From NCBI GenBank assembly GCA_017397845.1, contig JAFQHU010000001.1, positions 1-64,000 of the forward strand: DNA of 64,000 nucleotides. Reading direction: 5' to 3'. Positions 25,866 through 34,876 of the stretch are shown one piece after another. The stretch's first letter is position 1, and each line of letters opens with the position of its first letter. The notes under the pieces were generated by a model, which saw only the letters and a program-made list of their open reading frames with translations, did not search any database and was not told the DNA's origin. A program made the position numbers and the translations under genes. Source of the DNA: Clostridia bacterium (lineage in GTDB: Bacteria > Bacillota > Clostridia > Oscillospirales > Acutalibacteraceae).

Positions 25866-26456
25866 ATGCTCGAAAAAATTGTATCAAAACCTGTGTGCAT
25901 AATTACTCTTGCATGCGCATTTGTTTACGGCTTAGTGCTTCCTTTCTGTTGGGGAAACGATCCCACATCAGAGCTTGGTACTCTTTCTCTTCTTTGCGAA
26001 AACAGAAAGCTTTGGTTCTGGGTATGGGGGATTCTCTCCTCAGGCGGAATAATTCTCAATACACAGTATATGTATAAAAAATACGACTACAAGAGCAATT
26101 TTCTCAATGCTCTTTGTGCTCTCGGCTTTATCGGTATTGTCTGTGTGGCGCTGACTCTCGGTCACCCTATTGATTCGTGGAACCCAAAGAGAATACTTCA
26201 CTGGGTAGCAACGGGACTTTATATAGTATTCACTATTGCACCGATTGCTCTTTTTTTCATTGTAAACATCAAAAAGTACAAAGGCTTCAGAGCTTTTACT
26301 GTCTGTACCTTTCTGATTCTTGCAGCATTCCTTCTTATTTTCGGAATTATGGGAAAGAGCGCTGTAATGGAAATGGTGCCTCTTGCAATGTTTGAAGCTT
26401 TACTTTTTACCGTAAACTTTACACCGATAGGGAAGGTAAGCAAAATACAGCAGTGA
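25866..26456 (+). CDS. Six-span membrane protein, unknown function
   Basis: A 196-residue integral membrane protein with about six hydrophobic helices (around 12-28, 48-66, 80-98, 110-132, 142-160 and 170-186) and no catalytic motif that I recognise. AAGGATG lies about 9 nt before ATG 25866. It stands alone between hairpin repeats, with its own promoter and terminator. Its arrangement is reminiscent of small DUF998-type membrane proteins, but I cannot confirm the family. Confidence 0.75.
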   Translation: MLEKIVSKPVCIITLACAFVYGLVLPFCWGNDPTSELGTLSLLCENRKLWFWVWGILSSGGIILNTQYMYKKYDYKSNFLNALCALGFIGIVCVALTLGHPIDSWNPKRILHWVATGLYIVFTIAPIALFFIVNIKKYKGFRAFTVCTFLILAAFLLIFGIMGKSAVMEMVPLAMFEALLFTVNFTPIGKVSKIQQ

Positions 26457-26475
26457 ATTTGCATATAATATAAAG

Positions 26476-26514
26476 AACAGGTTTCAGTTCAGAACTGATT
26501 CCTGTTTTTTTTTT
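26476..26514 (+). terminator. Terminator of 25866 gene
   Basis: AACAGG...CAGTTC with AACTG...CCTGTT, followed by ten T. Confidence 0.9.
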
Positions 26515-26516
26515 GC

Positions 26517-26612
26517 GGACACGGCAAGCCGTGTCCCTACCAAAACGCAGAATTAAAGGCATATCAGCCTCGCCTGAAAGGAGAGGTGGCGGCGAAGCCG
26601 ACGGAGAGGTTT
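26517..26612. repeat. GACACGGC palindrome and half copy of family A repeat
   Basis: Perfect palindrome GGACACGGCAAGCCGTGTCC (26517-26536), then GCCTCGCCTGAAAGGAGAGG with the variable stem CGGC-GAA-GCCG (26567-26612). The rest of 26613-26736 holds nothing recognisable. Confidence 0.8.
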
Positions 26613-26736
26613 GTGCATTACTACCGAATAACCTCTGTCATATTAGTCAAAAATACCTACAAATCTTGTCCTGAAATCGCAGAAAATGGACAAGTATACA
26701 ATCTTTCACCGTGAAAGCCCACTTTTGAAAAAAATC

Positions 26737-26765
26737 TTGACAAAAATTTCTTTTTATTGTATATT
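26737..26765 (+). promoter_or_regulatory. Promoter of str (rpsL) operon
   Basis: TTGACA (26737-26742) and TATATT (26760-26765), 17 nt apart, giving a leader of about 40 nt before rpsL. It rules out the longer rpsL reading frame that starts at 26757. Confidence 0.88.
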
Positions 26766-26813
26766 ATTAAGGCATGCGACTATGCAAAATTTCAGAGAAA
26801 GGAGATGCTACAT

Positions 26814-27236
26814 TTGCCTACCTTTAACCAGTTAGTTCGTAACGGCAGAGAAACACTCGTTAAAAAGCCTAAGGCTCCTGCTCTTCTCAAAGGCCTCAAC
26901 TCAAAGAGAAATGTTATGACAGACCATAACTCTCCTCAGAAGCGCGGCGTTTGCACAGCAGTTAAGACAGCTACACCGAAAAAGCCTAACTCAGCTCTTC
27001 GTAAGATTGCCAGAGTTCGTCTTACAAACGGAATCGAAGTTTCAGCTTACATTCCCGGCGTAGGTCACAACCTTCAGGAACACAGCGTTGTTCTTATCCG
27101 TGGCGGCAGAGTTAAGGACCTTCCCGGTGTACGTTACCATATCGTACGTGGTACACTCGATACTCAGGGTGTTAACGGAAGAATGCAGAGCCGTTCAAAG
27201 TACGGTGCAAAGCGTCCTAAGGCTGCCAAAAAATAA
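26814..27236 (+). CDS. rpsL: 30S ribosomal protein S12
   Basis: A 140-residue ribosomal protein of the decoding centre. The sequence starts [11 protein letters not shown] after the initiator. The conserved blocks [11 protein letters not shown] (residues around 54-64; the streptomycin-contact lysines are present) and [20 protein letters not shown] are intact. The start is TTG 26814, with AAAGGAG 9 nt upstream; there is no ATG near the conserved N-terminus. It is the first gene of the str operon, and its codons are strongly biased as expected for high expression. Confidence 0.98.
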   Translation: MPTFNQLVRNGRETLVKKPKAPALLKGLNSKRNVMTDHNSPQKRGVCTAVKTATPKKPNSALRKIARVRLTNGIEVSAYIPGVGHNLQEHSVVLIRGGRVKDLPGVRYHIVRGTLDTQGVNGRMQSRSKYGAKRPKAAKK

Positions 27237-27434
27237 TTCGGTGAAATTCCGGATAAACCTTAATTAAATTCCGTAGTCAGACGGAAAAGCTATGAATTGA
27301 CAAATCTTCTTGCAGGCAGACTCTTATGAGTCTAAGCGAGAGTGTATATATATGTATATGCCTCTCATTTGGTGCCGACGGGAATTTGTCACTCGAGTAC
27401 CTATGATATCATTACTATGAAGGAGGGAAGCGCA
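27237..27434 (+). other. rpsL-rpsG spacer with hairpin
   Basis: A 198-nt gap, long for this operon. It contains the palindrome AGACTC-TTAT-GAGTCT (27318-27333) and an AT-alternating stretch. It may be a processing or autoregulatory region for S7, which represses this operon in other bacteria; the sequence does not prove this. Confidence 0.4.
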
Positions 27435-27905
27435 GTGCCAAGAAGAGGCCAGATAGCAAAACGTGATGTTTTGCCCGATCCGCTTTACAATTCAAAACTC
27501 GTAACACGTCTTATCAACAGCGTTATGTACGACGGTAAGAAGGGTGTTGCACAGAAAATTGTTTATGATGCATTCGACATCATTAAGGAAAAGACCGGTA
27601 AGGAGCCCCTCGAAGTTTTCGAGGCCGCTATGGAAAACGTAATGCCTTTACTCGAAGTTAAGGCTCGCCGTGTAGGTGGTTCAACTTATCAGGTTCCCAT
27701 GGATGTCCGTCCCGAAAGAAGACAGACACTCGGTCTTCGTTGGATTACTCTTTACAGCCGTCAGCGTTCAGAAAGAACAATGAAGGAAAGACTTGCCAAC
27801 GAAATCATTGATGCTACCAACGAAACAGGTTCAGCATTCAAAAAGCGTGAAGATACCCATAAAATGGCAGAAGCCAACAAGGCTTTCGCACATTTCAGAT
27901 GGTAA
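27435..27905 (+). CDS. rpsG: 30S ribosomal protein S7
   Basis: A 156-residue protein, the standard length, that nucleates assembly of the 30S head. [15 protein letters not shown] at the start, [16 protein letters not shown] in the middle and AFAHFRW at the end are typical. The start is GTG 27435, with AGGAGGGAA 8 nt upstream. It is the second gene of the str operon. Confidence 0.98.
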   Translation: MPRRGQIAKRDVLPDPLYNSKLVTRLINSVMYDGKKGVAQKIVYDAFDIIKEKTGKEPLEVFEAAMENVMPLLEVKARRVGGSTYQVPMDVRPERRQTLGLRWITLYSRQRSERTMKERLANEIIDATNETGSAFKKREDTHKMAEANKAFAHFRW

Positions 27906-27944
27906 TAATCTTATTCGCTTAAATTCTGACAGGAGGATAAAATT

Positions 27945-30023
27945 ATGGCCAGAAAGGTATCTCTTGAAAAAACAAGAAATATTGGTATTATGGCTCATAT
28001 CGACGCCGGTAAGACAACAACTTCCGAGAGAATTCTCTATTACACAGGCGTTAACCATAAGATTGGTGAAACCCACGACGGTTCAGCCACTATGGACTGG
28101 ATGGCACAGGAGCAGGAAAGAGGTATCACAATTACCTCCGCTGCTACCACATGCTTCTGGAAAGAGCACCGTATCAATATCATCGACACTCCGGGCCACG
28201 TTGACTTTACTGTTGAAGTTCAGCGTTCACTCCGCGTACTTGACGGTTCCGTAACCGTTCTCTGCGCCAAGGGTGGTGTTGAGCCTCAGAGTGAAACAGT
28301 TTGGCGTCAGGCTGACGAGTATAAAGTTCCCAGAATGATCTATGTCAACAAAATGGACATTATGGGTGCAGACTTCTACCGCGTTCTTTCGATGATCAAA
28401 GAGCGCTTCAACTGCAACGCAGTTCCCGTTCAGCTCCCCATCGGTTCAGAAAGCACCTTCAAAGGTATTGTTGACCTTGTTAACAATAACGCCATCGTTT
28501 ACTACGATGACCTCGGTAAGGATGTAAGAATCGAAGAAATTCCCGAAGAAATGGCTGAGCTTGCAGCTGAATACCGCCAAAAGCTTATCGACTCCGTTGT
28601 TGAAATGGACGACGAGCTCATGGAAAAATATTTCGAGGGTATCGAGCCCTCAGTTGAAGAGATAAAAAAGGTAATCAGAAAGGCTACTATCGCCAACGAT
28701 ATGGTTCCCGTTTGCTGCGGTACTTCTTACCGTAACAAGGGCGTTCAGCCCCTTCTCGACAACATCGTAGATTATATGCCCGCTCCCACAGATATCGAAG
28801 CTATCAAGGGTGTTAACCCCGAAACAGAAGAAGAGGAAGTAAGACATTCTTCCGACGAGGAGCCCTTTGCAGCTCTTGCATTCAAGATAGCAACCGACCC
28901 GTTCATGGGTAAGCTTTGCTTCTTCCGTGTATATTCCGGTACTGTTGAAGCAGGTACCACAGTTTACAACTCCGTGAAGGACAGCAGAGAAAGACTCGGC
29001 CGTATCCTTCAAATGCACGCTAACCATCGTGAAGACATTGATATCGTTTACTCAGGTGATATCGCTGCTACAGTAGGTCTCAAAAACACCACCACCGGTG
29101 ACACCCTCTGTGATGCAAAGAATCCCATCATTCTCGAATCAATGAACTTCCCCGAACCCGTTATCCGTGTCGCTATCGAGCCCAAAACAAAGGCAGGTCA
29201 GGAAAAGATGGGTATCGCTCTTCAGAAGCTTGCTGAAGAAGACCCCACATTCCGTTGCTATACAGACGAAGAAACAGGTCAGACCATCATCGCAGGTATG
29301 GGTGAGCTTCATCTCGAAATCATCGTAGACAGACTTCTCCGTGAATTCAAAGTTGAAGCTAACGTAGGTAAACCTCAGGTTGCTTACAGAGAAACCATCC
29401 GCGCTGCTGCTTCTTCCGATACCAAATACGCTCGTCAGTCAGGCGGTAAGGGTCAGTACGGTCACGTTAAAATCAATATTGAACCCAACCCCGACAAAGG
29501 CTACGAATTCGTTAACAACATCGTCGGCGGTGCTATTCCCAAAGAATATATCGCTCCCGTCGATGCAGGTATCCAGGGCGCTATGCAGTCAGGTGTTATC
29601 GCCGGCTACAGCATGGTTGACGTCAAGGTTACTCTTTACGACGGTTCATATCATGAGGTTGACTCATCAGAAATGGCTTTCAAAATCGCCGGCTCTATGG
29701 CATTCAAGGATGCCGCAAAGAAGGCACAGCCCGTTCTCCTTGAGCCCATCATGAAAGTTGTTGTTATCACCCCCGAAGAGTATATGGGTGACGTTATCGG
29801 TGACCTTAACTCTCGCCGCGGTGAAATCCAGGGCTTCGAAGACCGTACAGGCGTTAAGCAGATTAACTCCAGAGTTCCCCTTGCAGAAATGTTCGGATAT
29901 GCTACCGACCTTCGTTCAAAGACACAGGGCCGCGGTCAGTATGTAATGGAACCCGACGGTTACAAAGAGATTCCCAAGTCAATTTCTGAGGCAATTGTAT
30001 CAGAAAGAGCAAAGAGAGACTAA
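27945..30023 (+). CDS. fusA: Translation elongation factor G
   Basis: A 692-residue GTPase that drives ribosomal translocation. The GTP-binding motifs are intact: AHIDAGKTT (G1), RGITITSA (G2), DTPGHVDF (G3) and NKMD (G4). Domains II-V follow with no interruption, including the domain IV segment [20 protein letters not shown] is 9 nt upstream of ATG 27945. It is the third gene of the str operon and is followed 112 nt later by tuf. It ends with TAA, showing that TAA is used as a normal stop in this operon. Confidence 0.98.
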   Translation: MARKVSLEKTRNIGIMAHIDAGKTTTSERILYYTGVNHKIGETHDGSATMDWMAQEQERGITITSAATTCFWKEHRINIIDTPGHVDFTVEVQRSLRVLDGSVTVLCAKGGVEPQSETVWRQADEYKVPRMIYVNKMDIMGADFYRVLSMIKERFNCNAVPVQLPIGSESTFKGIVDLVNNNAIVYYDDLGKDVRIEEIPEEMAELAAEYRQKLIDSVVEMDDELMEKYFEGIEPSVEEIKKVIRKATIANDMVPVCCGTSYRNKGVQPLLDNIVDYMPAPTDIEAIKGVNPETEEEEVRHSSDEEPFAALAFKIATDPFMGKLCFFRVYSGTVEAGTTVYNSVKDSRERLGRILQMHANHREDIDIVYSGDIAATVGLKNTTTGDTLCDAKNPIILESMNFPEPVIRVAIEPKTKAGQEKMGIALQKLAEEDPTFRCYTDEETGQTIIAGMGELHLEIIVDRLLREFKVEANVGKPQVAYRETIRAAASSDTKYARQSGGKGQYGHVKINIEPNPDKGYEFVNNIVGGAIPKEYIAPVDAGIQGAMQSGVIAGYSMVDVKVTLYDGSYHEVDSSEMAFKIAGSMAFKDAAKKAQPVLLEPIMKVVVITPEEYMGDVIGDLNSRRGEIQGFEDRTGVKQINSRVPLAEMFGYATDLRSKTQGRGQYVMEPDGYKEIPKSISEAIVSERAKRD

Positions 30024-30135
30024 TTTTTCTCAAAAAAGACTTGAAATTTTGTTCTATTATTGATAGAATATAAACAATGCAGTGTAAACTGCAACCAAAT
30101 AAAAAATTATTGCTAATATTAAGGAGGAGATTCCA

Positions 30136-31338
30136 ATGGCAAAAGCAAAATTCGAAAGAACCAAACCCCACGTTAACATTGGTACTATCGGCCACGTTGA
30201 CCACGGTAAGACAACTCTTACAGCAGCTATCACAAAGACCCTCGCTATGAAGGGCGGCGCAGACTTCATCGACTACGCAAACATCGATAAGGCTCCCGAA
30301 GAAAGAGAGCGCGGTATCACAATCAACACCGCTCACGTTGAGTACGAGACTGAAACACGTCACTACGCTCACGTTGACTGCCCGGGTCACGCCGACTACA
30401 TCAAAAACATGATCACAGGTGCTGCACAGATGGACGGTGCTATCCTTGTTATCGCTTCTACAGACGGCCCCATGGCTCAGACAAAAGAACACCTTCTTCT
30501 TGCTCGTCAGGTTGGCGTTCCCTACATCATCGTATTCATGAACAAAGTTGACCAGGTTGACGACGAAGAACTTCTTGAACTCGTTGAAATGGAAATCAGA
30601 GAAACTCTTGACGAATATGAATTCCCCGGCGATGATACACCCATCATCAAGGGTTCAGCTCTCAAGGCTCTCGAATAAGCAGGCGGCGACGTAAACGCTC
30701 CCGAGCTTGCTCCTATCTGGGAACTCATGGCTGCAGTTGACAGCTACATCCCCACTCCCGACCGTAAGGCAGACCTTCCCTTCCTTATGCCCGTTGAAGA
30801 CGTATTCACCATCACAGGTCGTGGTACTGTTGCTACAGGTAGAGTTGAAAGAGGTCAGCTCAAGACAGGTGAAGAACTCGAAATCGTTGGTCTTACAGAA
30901 GAAAAGAGAAAGACCGTATGTACCGGTATCGAAATGTTCAGAAAGATCCTCGACTATGCAGAGGCTGGTGACAACATCGGTGCTCTTCTTCGTGGTATCC
31001 AGAGAACAGAAATCGAACGTGGTCAGGTTCTTGCAAAGCCCGGCTCAATCCACCCCCACACAAAGTTCCGTGGTCAGGTTTACGTTCTTAATAAGGATGA
31101 AGGCGGCCGTCATACACCTTTCTTCAACAACTACCGTCCTCAGTTCTACTTCAGAACAACTGACGTTACCGGTATCATCACCCTTCCCGAAGGCACAGAA
31201 ATGTGTATGCCCGGTGACAACGTTGAAATGGACGTTGAACTTATCACAGAAATCGCTATCGAAGAAGGTCTTCGTTTCGCTATCCGTGAAGGTGGCCGTA
31301 CAGTTGGTTCAGGCGTTGTTATCGCTATCAACGACTAA
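30136..31338 (+). pseudogene. tuf: Elongation factor Tu, interrupted by in-frame TAA at codon 181
   Basis: A full-length EF-Tu reading frame of about 400 codons with a single TAA (30676-30678) between LKALE and AGGDVNAP. The frame is the same on both sides. Upstream, G1 GHVDHGKT (19-26), RGITIN, DCPGHAD (81-87), NKVD (136-139) and SALK (174-177) are intact. Downstream, domains 2 and 3 are intact through [10 protein letters not shown] and a normal TAA stop. Codon bias is that of a highly expressed gene in both parts. ATG 30727 is in frame but has no proper ribosome binding site. The possibilities are a recent nonsense mutation with another tuf copy elsewhere, stop readthrough, or a base error. 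TAA is the normal stop of fusA and many neighbours, so genome-wide reassignment is ruled out. Confidence 0.93.
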
Positions 31339-31361
31339 TTCGAACAGCTTTTATAAAAATC

Positions 31362-31393
31362 AAGACTCTCACAGATGTGGGAGTCTTTTTTTA
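31362..31393 (+). terminator. Terminator of str operon
   Basis: AAGACTCTCACA pairs with TGTGGGAGTCTT (one mismatch), followed by seven T. Confidence 0.92.
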
Positions 31394-31423
31394 TGCAAAA
31401 TGCAAAGTGCAAAATGCAAAATG
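31393..31423. repeat. Heptad array, (ATGCAAA)n type
   Basis: Four tandem copies of ATGCAAA/GTGCAAA run into ATGGCG. Related arrays occur at 55801, 57393, 62043 and 62260. Confidence 0.8.
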
Positions 31424-31473
31424 GCGTCGGACGCTCCGGAATGAAAAGTAATGATATCCCGCCACCTAAAAAA

Positions 31474-31523
31474 AGCCTCTCCTTACTAAGGAGAGGTGGC
31501 ACACGCAGTGTGACGGAGGGGCT
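31474..31523. repeat. Family A hairpin repeat
   Basis: CCTCTCC-TTACTA-GGAGAGG, then the variable stem CACAC-GCA-GTGTG and CGGAGGGGCTC. Confidence 0.85.
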
Positions 31524-31569
31524 CATCACCACAAAAATAACCGCTCATTTTATAATTTAAAATGAACGG

Positions 31570-31782
31570 TTATCTGCTTTTTTCATCACTTAATCCTAAA
31601 ATATAATCAGAGGTGACATTATAAAATTTACACAATGTAATGAGGCTTTCTATCGGGAGGCTTCTTTTTTTGTTTTCATACATTCCGTAGGCCTGGGTAG
31701 TGATTTTCAGCACCTTCGCCACATCCTCCTGCTTTAAATCATTGTCAATCCGCAGGTCATAAAGTCGTTTGGTGTAATCCAT
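31570..31782 (-). CDS. Xre-family regulator of second LRR surface protein
   Basis: A 70-residue cro/C1 helix-turn-helix protein (LYDLRIDNDLKQEDVAKVL, ITTQAYGMYENKKRSLPIESL, LCKFYNVTSDYIL), clearly related in size and layout to the regulator at 23563. The start is ATG 31782, with AAAGGAGG 7 nt upstream; ATG 31788 is only 1 nt from that site. Three palindromes lie between it and the divergent surface-protein gene. Confidence 0.92.
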   Translation of the reverse strand: MDYTKRLYDLRIDNDLKQEDVAKVLKITTQAYGMYENKKRSLPIESLITLCKFYNVTSDYILGLSDEKSR

Positions 31783-31804
31783 CGTCATACCTCCTTTATG
31801 TAAA

Positions 31805-31886
31805 TTATAAACAAAATGTTTATAAGACTATTGACATTAAACGGATTGTTTAATATAATTGTTGTATTAAACAAAATGTTTAATAC
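31805..31886 (+). promoter_or_regulatory. Consensus promoter with three Xre operators 30 bp apart
   Basis: TTGACA (31831-31836) and TATAAT (31854-31859) are 17 nt apart. O1 at 31805-31825 (arms TTATAAACA/TGTTTATAA), O2 at 31836-31854 (arms ATTAAAC/GTTTAAT, inside the spacer) and O3 at 31864-31886 (arms GTATTAAACA/TGTTTAATAC). Their centres are 31815, 31845 and 31875. Confidence 0.93.
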
Positions 31887-31907
31887 AAATGAAAGGAAGA
31901 TATGATC

Positions 31908-33839
31908 ATGAAAACAAGTAAAAAACTTTTAACGGGCATTGTTTTAGTGCTCACATTGATGCTGTGCCTCGTTTTCGGTGCGAGTGCACTTGATGAAACA
32001 GGTAAATGCGGAGATAATGTGTTTTGGACTTATGATAGCAGCACTGAGATATTAACAATCAGCGGTCAGGGAAAAATGTGGAATTCTGATGAGGATGGTT
32101 ATAATTATAGTAGACCGCCATATCATGATATTGACTATAAATATGTTGTGATTCAAAATGGTGTTACTGCAATTAGCGCATATGCTTTCTCTAATTCCCA
32201 AGTTACAACAATTTCCATTCCTTCCAGTGTTAAAAAGATAGGAAAATGTGCGTTTTATGAAACCTATGCATTAAAAAATGTTATTATACCTTATGGTGTT
32301 GAAACGATAGGTGATTATGCTTTTCATTATTGCGTTTCATTGGAAAAAATTGTTCTGCCCGATTCTGTAAGGAGTGTCGGCATCGGAGTGTTTTCCAATT
32401 GTTGCGGTGTAGAGGTGTATTATACGGGCAGTCAGGAGCAGTGGAATAATGTTTCAGGTTACGAGAGTATTGCTTCAGGGCGTATGAATTATAATTACTG
32501 TAAAAATCATACCAATACCGAAGCACGAGATGAAATCACACCTACCTGTGTTGAATCGGGTTGTTCAGCAGGTGTATTCTGCAATATATGTGGTTATAGG
32601 GTGTCGGGAATGGATTTTATGAAACCTGTTCGTCACACAGACGCCTTATATGACGGTGTATGTGATATTTGTGGTGATAGTGCATCCGATGTTCATTCTG
32701 ATAAAGAAATAAGATATTATACACGTAAAAATGATGCGCTGAGATATATTCCTGAAAAAACAGGCACATTCAAACTGGATATTGTGTATTCTTCTGTTAA
32801 TGTGCAGACTTTTGTGTACATATATGACGTTGAAAATCAAACTTATTTATACTCGGATGACACTTGGGAAGGAGATATAAGTGTTGATTTGTTTGCAGGA
32901 AAAACATATTTGATTGAATGTGAATATGAAGAAAGTCAATTAGGTTATATAGATATAAAGTTAAGACTTCAACATGAGCATGCAAACACAGTATATTATT
33001 CTGAAACCGTACCTACATGTACGAAATCGGGTTATACTGATGGCGTGTATTGTAATGATTGCGATAAATGGATTCAAGGACATTCGGAAATTGACAGCTT
33101 AGGTCATAATTATGATAAAACAGTAATAAACCCCGGTAGTTGTACTGAAGAGTACGTTGTACATTTTAAATGCAAGGTCTGCGGCTATGAAATAACCGAG
33201 TTCTATGGTTTGAAACATAATTATGACGATGACAGTGTATGCAAAGATTGCGGTTATAGGTATGTTGAGTGGGAAGAACAGTTTGATACTACAAATCAGA
33301 TAAAAGTAAGATATGAATCAACCGCCTTCGAATATGGAACAAACCTTGTTGTTGAAAAAGGACAAAATGCTAATTTTGTATTTGAAGAAAGATACGGAAA
33401 ATATATTTCTTATGACATTTCCTTCGTTCTCAACGGTGAAAAAGTACAACCCAACGGAAATGTAACAGTTAAAATTCCTATTCCAACAGATTTCAGTGCT
33501 GAAAATTGTGTGATATATTACGTAGATGTCAACGGAAACAAAACACTAATTCCCAGCAGATACGAAGACGGTTACATAGTTTTCGAAACTGACCATTTCA
33601 GTGAATATGTTCTCGTTGATGAAAGCAGTGCCATAGGCGGTGCCACTGAGCCATCTGAACCTACAGATCCTGATGAACCTACAACAGAACCCGACGAACC
33701 CAACGAACCCGACACATCCGACTGCACACACATGTGCCACAAATCAGGCTTTATGGGCTTTATCTGGAAAATCGTACAGTTTTTCTGGAAGCTCTTCAAA
33801 ATCAATCCGGTCTGCGAATGCGGTATGGCACATTATTAA
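31908..33839 (+). CDS. Secreted BspA-like leucine-rich repeat protein, second paralogue
   Basis: A 643-residue exported protein. The signal peptide covers about 1-26 (ending GASALD). BspA-type repeats cover about 75-175 (ISAYAFSNSQV, IPSSVKKIGKCAF, IPYGVETIGDYAF, LPDSVRSVGIGVF). Cys-pair modules follow (CNICGYRV, CDICGDSA, CNDCDKW, CKVCGYE), then a beta-rich domain, a Thr/Glu/Pro spacer (DEPTTEPDEPNEPD) and the ending CTHMCHKSGFMG with IWKI, KLF and INPVCECGMAHY. The last 35 residues are nearly those of the protein at 23908. The start is ATG 31908, 8 nt after GAAAGGAAG; ATG 31902 is too close. Confidence 0.88.
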   Translation: MKTSKKLLTGIVLVLTLMLCLVFGASALDETGKCGDNVFWTYDSSTEILTISGQGKMWNSDEDGYNYSRPPYHDIDYKYVVIQNGVTAISAYAFSNSQVTTISIPSSVKKIGKCAFYETYALKNVIIPYGVETIGDYAFHYCVSLEKIVLPDSVRSVGIGVFSNCCGVEVYYTGSQEQWNNVSGYESIASGRMNYNYCKNHTNTEARDEITPTCVESGCSAGVFCNICGYRVSGMDFMKPVRHTDALYDGVCDICGDSASDVHSDKEIRYYTRKNDALRYIPEKTGTFKLDIVYSSVNVQTFVYIYDVENQTYLYSDDTWEGDISVDLFAGKTYLIECEYEESQLGYIDIKLRLQHEHANTVYYSETVPTCTKSGYTDGVYCNDCDKWIQGHSEIDSLGHNYDKTVINPGSCTEEYVVHFKCKVCGYEITEFYGLKHNYDDDSVCKDCGYRYVEWEEQFDTTNQIKVRYESTAFEYGTNLVVEKGQNANFVFEERYGKYISYDISFVLNGEKVQPNGNVTVKIPIPTDFSAENCVIYYVDVNGNKTLIPSRYEDGYIVFETDHFSEYVLVDESSAIGGATEPSEPTDPDEPTTEPDEPNEPDTSDCTHMCHKSGFMGFIWKIVQFFWKLFKINPVCECGMAHY

Positions 33840-33854
33840 TATTATAAGCATAAC

Positions 33855-33892
33855 AAAAGACAGGCTCACTACTCGGAGTCTGTCTTTTCTTC
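33855..33892 (+). terminator. Terminator of second LRR gene
   Basis: AAAAGACAG (33855-33863) pairs with CTGTCTTTT (33880-33888), with an inner CTC/GAG. Confidence 0.9.
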
Positions 33893-33901
33893 TGTCATAA
33901 G

Positions 33902-33954
33902 CACCTCCCCATGATTTCAGGGGAGGTGTCAATCGCAGATTGACGGAGGGGTTC
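33902..33954. repeat. Family A hairpin repeat
   Basis: CACCTCCCC...GGGGAGGTG, then the variable stem TCAATC-GCA-GATTGA and CGGAGGGGTTC. Confidence 0.85.
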
Positions 33955-33957
33955 GTC

Positions 33958-34173
33958 TCACGAATAATAATTTCTAAGTCTGTTCGCTTTCTCCTCTAAC
34001 TCGCTTTTTTCATCATATAATATCTGTAGCAGAGTGGACAGCCTTTTAACCTCGGTGTAATTTTCTTTTCTTCGTGCCTGCAACAGCTTTTTTCTGTTGA
34101 TTTCTATAACCTGCTTCTGTACTGCTACGGAGTGGTCGTATTCTTTAGCCAAATCCTGTAAAGTGCCGTTCAT
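33958..34173 (-). CDS. Small coiled-coil protein in LexA-box operon
   Basis: A 71-residue, highly charged, almost wholly helical protein (Gln/Glu/Lys/Leu-rich heptads, about residues 10-65) with no membrane segment. I do not recognise its family. The start is ATG 34173, which overlaps the TAA stop of the upstream regulator gene by one base (TAATG); AAGGATG lies upstream. It is therefore coupled to that gene and shares its SOS-type promoter. The alternative ATG 34185 falls inside the ribosome binding site. Confidence 0.75.
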   Translation of the reverse strand: MNGTLQDLAKEYDHSVAVQKQVIEINRKKLLQARRKENYTEVKRLSTLLQILYDEKSELEEKANRLRNYYS

Positions 34174-34796
34174 TAATTTCCGCATCCTTTCTTTGGTGGG
34201 GGAGCATTGCCGAAAATTATGTAATCAGCTGTGGTTTCGTAAAAAACGGAAAGCTTTCTGATTTCCGTGGCGGTCAGCTCGCGTCCCTTTTCTTCCGCTT
34301 CTCTGAGCGTTCTTTCTGCTATGCCCGTCATTTCGCTTACATCCTTGAGCTCAAAGCCCTGCTTAAGCCTCAGCTGTCTGAGCCGTAAAGAGATAACCTC
34401 AGGCTCCGTATAGCTGAAAAGAGCATCCTTGCTTTTTAATATAACCCTCGCTCTGGTTGAAAAGCAGGGACCGTAACGGTATTCGAGAGCATACTTAAGC
34501 TTTTCATAAATGGTGTCCGTTATTTTTTCCAATCTTCTGCCTACGGTTGACGGCTCAATGGCAAGCTTGCGTGCGATTTCGCTTTTTGTGAGTCCTTTAA
34601 ACCAATGAAGCTCCACGATAAGCCTGTCAGAGGGGGAAAGCTCCTGTCTGATTACCTTGTTCACAAGCTCGTTAAGCTCGCACCTTCTCTGTCTCAGAAT
34701 ATATCCGTCTATATCCTCATAGGCTTCTCTCTGCCATTTGCTGAAGGCTTCACGGGCAAGAAAATATTCTTCTTTTTCGAAGCTGTTAAGATACAT
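34173..34796 (-). CDS. Dual-HTH regulator: sigma region 4-like plus Xre domain, LexA-box controlled
   Basis: A 207-residue protein. The middle (about 55-110) resembles sigma-70 region 4: LSPSDRLIVELHWFKGLTKSEIARKLAIEPSTVGRRLEKI is a complete HTH, but there is no region 2, so it should not act as a normal sigma factor. The C-terminal part (about 135-195) is a cro/C1-like HTH (LRLRQLRLKQGFELKDVSEM, then ERTLREAEEKGRE). The end is Lys/Cys-rich. The start is ATG 34796, with AGGAGGAAAAG 7 nt upstream; a longer frame to 34931 crosses the promoter. A perfect SOS box lies just downstream of its -10. The function is unknown, but damage-inducible control is likely. Confidence 0.8.
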   Translation of the reverse strand: MYLNSFEKEEYFLAREAFSKWQREAYEDIDGYILRQRRCELNELVNKVIRQELSPSDRLIVELHWFKGLTKSEIARKLAIEPSTVGRRLEKITDTIYEKLKYALEYRYGPCFSTRARVILKSKDALFSYTEPEVISLRLRQLRLKQGFELKDVSEMTGIAERTLREAEEKGRELTATEIRKLSVFYETTADYIIFGNAPPPKKGCGN

Positions 34797-34876
34797 TTTT
34801 ATCTTTTCCTCCTGTCTTTTATTTGCTTTATTTACTGTCTTAACGGGGCATGACAGCCATAAAAGCTGCACTGAAA

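Noticed and set aside
26757..26813. N-terminal extension of S12
   Set aside because: It begins inside the promoter, and S12 is conserved from the TTG 26814 start.
30727..31338. Separate gene for EF-Tu domains 2-3
   Set aside because: No ribosome binding site before ATG 30727, and the frame is continuous with the upstream part except for one TAA; better read as one interrupted gene.
30136..31338. Reassignment of TAA as a sense codon
   Set aside because: Many intact genes here, including fusA, rpsL, rpsG and tuf itself, end in TAA at the expected position.
30707..31444. 245-codon frame overlapping tuf in another reading frame
   Set aside because: Shadow of the strongly biased tuf codons; composition is Ser/Val-rich with no family resemblance.
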